Source: Thiotrichaceae bacterium
GTDB lineage: Bacteria; Pseudomonadota; Gammaproteobacteria; Thiotrichales; Thiotrichaceae
Length of the DNA stretch: 44,679 bases
Assembly (NCBI GenBank): GCA_015486375.1
Contig: WFRR01000033.1
Coordinates: forward strand, 1 to 44,679
Reading direction: 5' to 3'
A program made the position numbers and the translations under genes. Within the stretch, counting starts at the first letter, position 1. Each line of letters begins with the position of its first letter. This document shows, piece after piece, positions 38,850-44,679 of this stretch. The notes beneath the pieces were generated by a model. It had not been told where the DNA came from. It saw nothing but the letters and a program-made list of their open reading frames with translations, and did no database searches.

Positions 38850-40580
38850 ATGAATATCTGTCAATTGCTGGATCAGCATGTTTCTGCCGCCTTTAGTGCC
38901 GTAAAATTACCCGAAAATACCCCTACAGTTATTAAACCTTCTGCCCGTATTAATTTTGGTCATTATCAAGTTAATGGCGTAATGGGTGCAGCAAAAAAAT
39001 TACGTACCAACCCGCGTGCTTTGGCAATGCAGATTGTCGAGCAGTTGGATTTAGAAATCATAGCCAATAAAGTGGAAGTCGCAGGACCAGGGTTTATTAA
39101 TATTCATCTTAAACCTGCATGGTTAGCGCAGCAATTAGAACAAGCTAGCAAGAATTCAGATCGTATAGGCGTTAATACAGCTAAATCCCGTATGACGGTT
39201 GTTGTAGATTACTCAGGCCCTAACTTAGCCAAGGAAATGCACGTCGGTCATTTACGCTCTAGTATTATTGGTGATGCCGTGGTGCGTGTCTTAGAATTTC
39301 TAGGCCATAAAGTTATTCGTCAAAACCATGTGGGTGATTGGGGTACACAATTTGGTATGTTGATTGCCCATATGCAGGATCAACAACAATCAGGTTCAGA
39401 TTTAGCCGTTAAATTAGCTGATTTGGAAAGCTTCTACCGTGAATCCAAATTACGTTTTGATCAAGACGCTGACTTTGCTACGGCAGCGCGTGAATATGTA
39501 GTTAAACTGCAATCGGGTGACGAGCAATGCAAAGCGTTATGGCAACAGTTTATTGATATTTCTTTACAACATTGTGATGATGTCTATCAACAATTAAATG
39601 TCAGTTTGCAACGTAGTGATGTAATGCCTGAAAGTGCTTACAATGCTGATTTACCTCATGTGATTAGTGATTTAGATACGCAGGGTTTATTGACACATAG
39701 CGATGGCGCACAAGTGGTTTTTCTTGATGAACTAAAATCGAAAGAGGGTAGTGCCTTTCCTGCCATTGTACAAAAATCAGATGGTGGCTATTTATACTCG
39801 ACCAGTGACTTAGCTGCTTTACGCTATCGACATTCGAGCTTACAGGCAGATCGCGTCATGTATTTTGTTGATGCGCGTCAAAGCTTACATTTACAGTCGG
39901 TATTTTTAATTGCCCAAAAAGCAGGCTTTGTCTCAGAAGCCATGCTACTGGAACATTTACCTTTTGGTACGATGATGGGCAAAGATGGTAAACCCTTTAA
40001 AACCCGTGCAGGCGGTACGGTTAAATTGACCGATTTACTCGATGAAGCGGAGCAACGGGCTTATAATTTAGTCTCTGAAAAGAATCCTGATTTAGATGAG
40101 GCAGAAAAACAGCTGATTGCACATAAGGTTGGCATTGCCGCAGTCAAATACGCGGATTTATCTAAAAATCGCAGTTCAGATTATATTTTCAACTGGGATA
40201 GTATGCTTAGCTTTGAAGGGAATACTGCCCCCTATTTACAATATGCTTATACGCGTATTAACAGTATTTTCAAAAAAGCAGGGCAATATGACAGCCATGC
40301 AACTTTACAGTTAGATAAGGCTGAAGAACAACAGCTAGGCTTGAAAATTTTACAATTTGAAGAAGCACTTCAATACGTTGCTAAAGATGCGATGCCCAAT
40401 ATGCTATGCAACTATTTATATGAGTTATCCAGTCATTTCATGACCTTCTATGAAGCTTGTCCCATTCTTAAAGCGGATCAAGCCACTAAAGATAGTCGTC
40501 TAAAATTAGCAGGCTTGACAGCGGATACATTAAAAATAGGCTTGGACTTATTAGGTATTGAAGTCATGGAGAGAATGTAA
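38850..40580 (+). CDS. argS: Arginyl-tRNA synthetase
   Basis: This class I synthetase of 576 residues contains the Add-1 N-terminal domain and the HIGH motif as HVGH ([17 protein letters not shown], about 128-144). [20 protein letters not shown] and the C-terminal DALR anticodon domain ([14 protein letters not shown] onwards) follow. As in most ArgRS the KMSKS motif is not canonical. Start and length are standard. Confidence 0.97.
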   Translation: MNICQLLDQHVSAAFSAVKLPENTPTVIKPSARINFGHYQVNGVMGAAKKLRTNPRALAMQIVEQLDLEIIANKVEVAGPGFINIHLKPAWLAQQLEQASKNSDRIGVNTAKSRMTVVVDYSGPNLAKEMHVGHLRSSIIGDAVVRVLEFLGHKVIRQNHVGDWGTQFGMLIAHMQDQQQSGSDLAVKLADLESFYRESKLRFDQDADFATAAREYVVKLQSGDEQCKALWQQFIDISLQHCDDVYQQLNVSLQRSDVMPESAYNADLPHVISDLDTQGLLTHSDGAQVVFLDELKSKEGSAFPAIVQKSDGGYLYSTSDLAALRYRHSSLQADRVMYFVDARQSLHLQSVFLIAQKAGFVSEAMLLEHLPFGTMMGKDGKPFKTRAGGTVKLTDLLDEAEQRAYNLVSEKNPDLDEAEKQLIAHKVGIAAVKYADLSKNRSSDYIFNWDSMLSFEGNTAPYLQYAYTRINSIFKKAGQYDSHATLQLDKAEEQQLGLKILQFEEALQYVAKDAMPNMLCNYLYELSSHFMTFYEACPILKADQATKDSRLKLAGLTADTLKIGLDLLGIEVMERM

Positions 40581-40645
40581 GTAAAATTGTTATTATTTAG
40601 CGATCATAATATCCAGCAAAGTGATTTGAATTAACTACAATCTGT

Positions 40646-40679
40646 AAGGAGAAGGCTCTAAACAAGGGCTTTCGACCTT
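40646..40679 (+). promoter_or_regulatory. Imperfect hairpin upstream of the LprI-like gene
   Basis: GAAGGCTC (40651-40658) pairs with GGGCTTTC (40666-40673) with two G-U wobbles around the loop TAAACAA. An outer AAGG/CCTT (40646-40649 with 40676-40679) extends the stem across a small internal loop. It ends 24 bases before the ATG of the next gene and has no following T-tract, so a 5'-UTR element is likelier than a terminator. Confidence 0.35.
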
Positions 40680-40703
40680 AGAAAATAATTGAAGATTAAT
40701 ACA

Positions 40704-41072
40704 ATGAAAAAAATACTCGCGACCTTATTATTGCTAAGCCCTCTGTATAGTTATGCCGATAATTGTGACAATCCATCCAATGATTTTGATGGATTATATT
40801 GCCTAAATAAAGTTTATATTCAAGCAGATAAAGACCTCAATTTAGCTTATAAAGACCTAAGAACCTATCTTAATAAAGCAGAAAAAGCGACCCTAAAAGT
40901 AGGGCAAATTGCATGGATAAAAGAACGCAATGCTGACTGTAGTTACCATGACGATCGTGGCTTTTTTGTGAATTTAGATTGCACCACTAATACGACGATT
41001 GATCGAACCAATTTCTTACAAGACCGCACGCGTGAATGCAAAGCGACAGGTTGCCAACCCAGCAAGCTATAA
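40704..41072 (+). CDS. LprI-family (DUF1311-like) secreted protein
   Basis: The product of about 122 residues begins with a Sec signal peptide (MKKILATLLLLSPLYSYA) and has six cysteines in the mature part. It matches the pattern of the lysozyme-inhibitor LprI N-terminal family: CxN...DGLYCLNKVYIQADKDLN-AYKDLR, later WIKERNADC. Family members bind lysozyme or are of unknown function. The ATG is preferred over an upstream TTG (40689), which would only prefix five residues to a complete signal peptide. It precedes a peptidoglycan amidase. Confidence 0.7.
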   Translation: MKKILATLLLLSPLYSYADNCDNPSNDFDGLYCLNKVYIQADKDLNLAYKDLRTYLNKAEKATLKVGQIAWIKERNADCSYHDDRGFFVNLDCTTNTTIDRTNFLQDRTRECKATGCQPSKL

Positions 41073-41163
41073 AATATAAAATTTTTATAAATAACAAAGG
41101 TTATGCTGTATTTAGAATAGCCCGACCTTTGTCAATTCTTGATATAAAATTGGTATAAATATT

Positions 41164-41934
41164 ATGTATTATCAATCCATTAAGATTAATTTTTTATGGC
41201 GTAAGCGATATTTCCTATCACTCTTCCTTACGCTAATATTTACCTATTCCAATACTATTTTTGCTGATACTACGGCGGTTATTGCTATTGATATTGGGCA
41301 TACACAAGCTAAATCAGGTGCATCCAGTGCGCGAGGCGTAGGCGAATTCCAGTTTAATCAAAGCATTGCTAAAAAATTAAAGGCTCAATTGCAGCAATAT
41401 GGCTTTAAAAATAGCTTTATTATTAACCCAAACGGCAAAGCGATTAAACTTAAACAACGTACGGCGATTGCTGCGCGTCATTATGCCGATGTATTTGTCT
41501 CGATTCACCATGATTCTATGCAACCCCAATTTCTAAGCAAATGGGTCTATAAGGATAAATCGTATCGACACGGTGAAAAATTTAAAGGCTATTCGCTCTT
41601 TATCTCACAAAAAACCAAACAAAAAACGCAAAATACCCAATTGGCACACAGTATTGCAAATTACTTATTAGAGAGTAAATTTAAGCCAAGTTTGCATCAT
41701 GCCATGCCAATTAAAGGTGAAAACCGTCGTTTAATTGATCGTCAACAGGGTATCTATGAATTTCCACAACTCGCTGTATTACGTACCGCTAAAATGCCTG
41801 CTATTTTGGTGGAATGCGGGGTAATTATTAACAAAGATGAAGAACTTTTATTAAGTGATGAGGCTTATCAGCAAAAGCTCGCGAAAGCGTTAGCCGATGG
41901 TATCGTGACTTATCTAAATAAAAATAATAAATAG
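41164..41934 (+). CDS. N-acetylmuramoyl-L-alanine amidase (Amidase_3)
   Basis: This secreted zinc amidase cleaves the stem peptide from peptidoglycan. A signal peptide (hydrophobic part about 18-35, cleavage near IFA) precedes one Amidase_3 domain. Zinc ligands and catalytic residues are visible: IDIGHTQ, GVGEFQFN, VSIHHDS and the catalytic glutamate in ILVECGVI. There is no AMIN or LysM domain, so targeting is unclear. At 256 residues it is a minimal amidase, shorter than AmiC. No clear Shine-Dalgarno precedes the ATG. Confidence 0.92.
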   Translation: MYYQSIKINFLWRKRYFLSLFLTLIFTYSNTIFADTTAVIAIDIGHTQAKSGASSARGVGEFQFNQSIAKKLKAQLQQYGFKNSFIINPNGKAIKLKQRTAIAARHYADVFVSIHHDSMQPQFLSKWVYKDKSYRHGEKFKGYSLFISQKTKQKTQNTQLAHSIANYLLESKFKPSLHHAMPIKGENRRLIDRQQGIYEFPQLAVLRTAKMPAILVECGVIINKDEELLLSDEAYQQKLAKALADGIVTYLNKNNK

Positions 41935-41993
41935 TATTGAGACTAAGCTGCTAAGCACTTATTTCTCAATTTTAGGAGTAGAAGGAGAAAACA

Positions 41994-43031
41994 ATGAAAG
42001 CGTTAGTAAAAAAATATGCCAAGGAAGGATTATGGTTAGAAGATGTACCCAAACCTGAAATTGGCAATAATGATGTATTAGTTAAAATTCAAAAAACCGC
42101 GATTTGTGGCACCGATATACATATTTATAATTGGGATGAATGGGCGCAAAAAACTATTCCTACACCGATGACCACAGGGCATGAATTTGCAGGTGTGATT
42201 GAAGCAATGGGCAAGAATGTCACGGGTTTGAATATCGGTGAAATTGTTTCAGGTGAAGGTCATATTGTTTGTGGACGGTGTCGCAACTGTCTTGCAGGTC
42301 ATCGCCACCTTTGTCCGAATACGATTGGTATAGGTGTTAATCGTACAGGGTGCTTTGCTGAGTATTTATCCATTCCTGCAGAAAATGTTTTTCGTCCAAG
42401 CCAACCTATTTCTACAGATTTACTCTCTTGCTTTGATCCTTATGGCAATGCAGTACACACGGCTTTATCTTTTAATATGGTGGGTGAAGATGTTCTGATT
42501 ACAGGGGCGGGACCGATTGGCATTATGGCGGCAATGGTGGCTGAACATTGTGGCGCAAGAAACATTGTTATTACTGATATTAACCAATATCGTTTGGACT
42601 TAGTCAAAAAAACTGCACCCAGAGCGATTACGATTAATGTATCAGAACAAAGTATTAGTCGAGATTTAATGAAAAGCTTGGGAATTTTTGAAGGCTTTGA
42701 TGTGGGCTTAGAAATGTCGGGTTCACCACATGCTTTCTCCGATATGCTTAAGCTGATGATTAATGGCGGAAAGATCGCCATGTTAGCGATTATGCCTTCA
42801 GGGTCAGGCATTGACTGGGATCAGGTTGTTTTCAAAGGTTTAACCATCAAAGGCATTTATGGACGAGAAATTTTTGAAACATGGTACAAAGGTTCAATGA
42901 TGGTGCAAACAGGTTTACCGTTAGAAAAAATTATTACCCATCGTTATCATTATACGGATTTTCAGAAAGGTTTTGATGTGATGCGTTCGGGTCAATCAGG
43001 CAAAGTTATCTTAAATTGGGAAGATGAATGA
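41994..43031 (+). CDS. tdh: L-threonine 3-dehydrogenase
   Basis: Tdh oxidises threonine to 2-amino-3-ketobutyrate with NAD. The 345-residue zinc-dependent MDR enzyme has catalytic-zinc residues Cys38, His63 and Glu64, structural-zinc cysteines 93, 96, 99 and 107, and the nucleotide loop [17 protein letters not shown] precedes the ATG. Its stop overlaps the start of kbl (ATGA), so the two are translationally coupled. Confidence 0.97.
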   Translation: MKALVKKYAKEGLWLEDVPKPEIGNNDVLVKIQKTAICGTDIHIYNWDEWAQKTIPTPMTTGHEFAGVIEAMGKNVTGLNIGEIVSGEGHIVCGRCRNCLAGHRHLCPNTIGIGVNRTGCFAEYLSIPAENVFRPSQPISTDLLSCFDPYGNAVHTALSFNMVGEDVLITGAGPIGIMAAMVAEHCGARNIVITDINQYRLDLVKKTAPRAITINVSEQSISRDLMKSLGIFEGFDVGLEMSGSPHAFSDMLKLMINGGKIAMLAIMPSGSGIDWDQVVFKGLTIKGIYGREIFETWYKGSMMVQTGLPLEKIITHRYHYTDFQKGFDVMRSGQSGKVILNWEDE

Positions 43032-44218
43032 GTTTTAAACAATACAAGCAAAGTTTTAGTGAAGACTTAGATGCAATTAAAACGGCAGGTTTATGGAAAA
43101 CTGAACGTAAAATTGCTTCTGAACAGCGCAATGATATTACTTTAGCCGATGGTAAAACGGTTATTAATATGTGTGCCAATAACTACTTAGGTTTAGCCAA
43201 TAATCCTGAAGTTATTCAAGCGGCTAAAGACAGTTTTGCACAATGGGGTTTTGGTTTATCCTCAGTGCGTTTTATCTGTGGTACACAAACAATTCATAAG
43301 ACTTTAGAAAGCAAAGTTAGCGAATTTTTAGCCACTGAAGACACCATTTTATATGCCGCTTGTTTTGATGCCAATACAGGTTTATTTGAGACTTTGCTGA
43401 CCAAAGACGATGCGATTATCTCGGATGAACTTAATCATGCTTCAATTATTGATGGAGTACGTTTATGTAAAGCAGCGCGTTATCGTTATAAAAATAATGA
43501 TATGCAAGATTTAGAAGCAAAACTGATTGCCGCGAATCAAGCAGGTGCAAGACGGATTATTATCACCACCGATGGCGTATTTTCAATGGATGGCACGGTG
43601 GCACAGTTAGACAAAATTTGTGACCTTGCTGACCAATACAATGCCATGGTGCATCATGATGATTGTCACGCTGTTGGCTTTATGGGTGAAAAAGGGCGCG
43701 GTATTCATGAATACTGTGGCGTAATGGATCGGGTCGATATTATTACGGGTACATTTGGTAAAGCCCTCGGCGGTGCATCAGGAGGTTATACCTCAGGACG
43801 CAAAGAAATCATTGCGATGTTAAGGCAGCGTTCTCGTCCTTATCTATTTTCTAATACGCTTGCACCTTCTATTTGTGCTGCCTCTTTAAAAGTATTAGAT
43901 ATGTTGTCTAATTCGACTGAATTACGCGACCGTCTTGCTGCCAATACCCAGTATTTTCGTAAAGGTATGCAAGCAGTCGGTTTCGATGTCGATGATGGTG
44001 ATCATCCAATTGTGCCTGTTATGCTCGGTGATGCAAAATTAGCACAGGAAATGTCAAAACGACTTTTAGATGAAGGTATTTATGCCATTGGCTTTTTCTA
44101 TCCTGTGGTTGCACAAGGTAAAGCGCGTATTCGTACCCAAATTTCAGCGGCACACAGTATTGAAGATTTAGATAAAGCCATTACTGCCTTTGCTAAAATT
44201 TACAAAGAATTAACCTAA
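43028..44218 (+). CDS. kbl: 2-amino-3-ketobutyrate CoA ligase
   Basis: Kbl, a PLP enzyme, splits the Tdh product with CoA into glycine and acetyl-CoA. The 396-residue product has the alpha-oxoamine synthase motifs [24 protein letters not shown] and the PLP lysine in [14 protein letters not shown]. The glycine formed could feed the glycine-cleavage operon found 20 kb away in this window. Confidence 0.98.
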   Translation: MSFKQYKQSFSEDLDAIKTAGLWKTERKIASEQRNDITLADGKTVINMCANNYLGLANNPEVIQAAKDSFAQWGFGLSSVRFICGTQTIHKTLESKVSEFLATEDTILYAACFDANTGLFETLLTKDDAIISDELNHASIIDGVRLCKAARYRYKNNDMQDLEAKLIAANQAGARRIIITTDGVFSMDGTVAQLDKICDLADQYNAMVHHDDCHAVGFMGEKGRGIHEYCGVMDRVDIITGTFGKALGGASGGYTSGRKEIIAMLRQRSRPYLFSNTLAPSICAASLKVLDMLSNSTELRDRLAANTQYFRKGMQAVGFDVDDGDHPIVPVMLGDAKLAQEMSKRLLDEGIYAIGFFYPVVAQGKARIRTQISAAHSIEDLDKAITAFAKIYKELT

Positions 44219-44265
44219 CAATAAGCATACTTTAACGGATTACATCCATGTTCTGAGCTTGTGTT

Positions 44266-44340
44266 TTAGGATAAAAGTGCATTTCTTTTTGCCACAATAG
44301 GATCATTCTCAAGTTCAGATACTTTAATTTCAATATTGTT
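44266..44340 (-). pseudogene. Displaced C-terminus of the right-edge gene (one-base frameshift)
   Basis: On the minus strand, directly beyond the in-frame stop, another frame reads NNIEIKVSELENDPIVAKRN and ends at TAA 44266-44268. Removing one T near 44341 would join it to the upstream frame as DSPI-NNIE. The joined end matches the end of the partial gene at 1-227 (P-I-x-x-I-E-x-K/R-I/V...E...DPIV-x-KR). This supports a real frameshift, or a sequencing error in a TTT run. Confidence 0.5.
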
Positions 44341-44679
44341 AAATTGGTGAATCTTTCACATAGTCTGTGATGGCATTATGGGTAATATTAAGATTATTAA
44401 CGCTAGTGTTCCATTTTTCTTGGTATTCACCACTCTTGACCACTTGATCAAAAGTGATTTGATCCTCTTCGGCTATCTGGGCAAAATGACCTTTGTAGTA
44501 TGTATGCTGATCTTTAGCGTGTTGATAGTCTTTTTTCAGTTCTTTTAAACGAATGTAATAGAGGCTTAAATCCCGTTTTGGCGTAGTCATGGGGGCATAC
44601 ATTTTACGGGGTGGTTTTGATGATAGTGTCGGGGAAAGTTGGGCTTCGATGTTCGCTATATCCAGTTTACCATTATCAA
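44339..44679 (-). CDS. Unknown coiled-coil protein, partial at window edge
   Basis: The minus-strand frame is open from the right edge to a stop at 44339, giving at least 113 residues. An internal ATG at 44600-44602 would shorten it to 87, but the open, protein-like upstream part (DNGKLDIANIEAQLSPT) suggests the gene continues beyond the window. The centre looks helical and charged (RLKELKKDYQHAKDQHTYY). The frame stops early. The sequence just after the stop continues the protein in another frame (see next entry), so the gene may be frameshifted. Function is unknown. Confidence 0.55.
   Translation of the reverse strand, partial: DNGKLDIANIEAQLSPTLSSKPPRKMYAPMTTPKRDLSLYYIRLKELKKDYQHAKDQHTYYKGHFAQIAEEDQITFDQVVKSGEYQEKWNTSVNNLNITHNAITDYVKDSPI

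Noticed and set aside
38850-40580. Missing KMSKS motif in ArgRS as a sign of inactivity
   Set aside because: A non-canonical KMSKS is normal for most arginyl-tRNA synthetases.
41094-41132. ACAAAGGT/ACCTTTGT inverted repeat after the LprI-like gene as a terminator
   Set aside because: Only 8 bp with a 23-base loop and no T-run; too weak to call.

Overview
The window reads as ordinary chromosome of an A+T-rich gammaproteobacterium. Evidence is the preserved order ndk-rlmN-pilW-rodZ-hisS-yfgM-bamB, a gltX/tRNA-Ala/tRNA-Glu cluster, UbiK, BamB, YfgM and PilW. A filamentous sulphur-oxidiser type (Thiotrichales-like) is possible, but I infer this only from general feel, and no marker in the window proves it. 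I saw no prophage, intact insertion sequence or CRISPR array.

Layout. The window opens with the tail of an unknown gene, then thiC (thiamine pyrimidine synthesis) and a SWIM/SNF2 helicase, closed by a strong bidirectional hairpin. A minus-strand secreted Met/Asn-rich repeat protein follows. Next is a plus-strand trio: ubiK, a four-repeat exported protein and a YkuD-type lipoprotein. Bases 9.7-14.8 kb hold a two-gene minus-strand unit: a multi-pass membrane protein and a 1283-residue protein that I cannot assign to any family. This is the best candidate for an undescribed system. fxsA, a LysM lytic transglycosylase and tsaD follow.

From 17.9 to 23.2 kb there is a complete glycine-cleavage operon (gcvT-gcvH-gcvPA-gcvPB) ending in dgkA. 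It is controlled by a tandem glycine riboswitch with an obvious terminator. The minus-strand block 23.2-25.4 kb carries gltX and then a promoter-driven tRNA operon: tRNA-Ala, a 68-residue membrane protein and three tRNA-Glu. trpD-trpC-lgt and an H-NS-like gene follow on the plus strand, then the conserved ndk-to-bamB block, in which the usual ispG and der are missing from their customary places. A decayed GNAT acetyltransferase fragment follows bamB. Then come a divergent ybiT/smpB pair, argS, an LprI-like gene, an AmiC-type amidase and the threonine-degradation pair tdh-kbl.

The last 400 bases contain a minus-strand gene whose C-terminus, read across a probable one-base frameshift, resembles the C-terminus of the partial gene at the very start of the window. 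The window is therefore flanked by two inward-facing, inverted relatives of one unknown family. Functionally, tdh-kbl makes glycine from threonine and the riboswitch-controlled gcv operon consumes it. Several envelope enzymes (YkuD, lytic transglycosylase, amidase, LprI-like, RodZ, Lgt, BamB) are scattered through the window.
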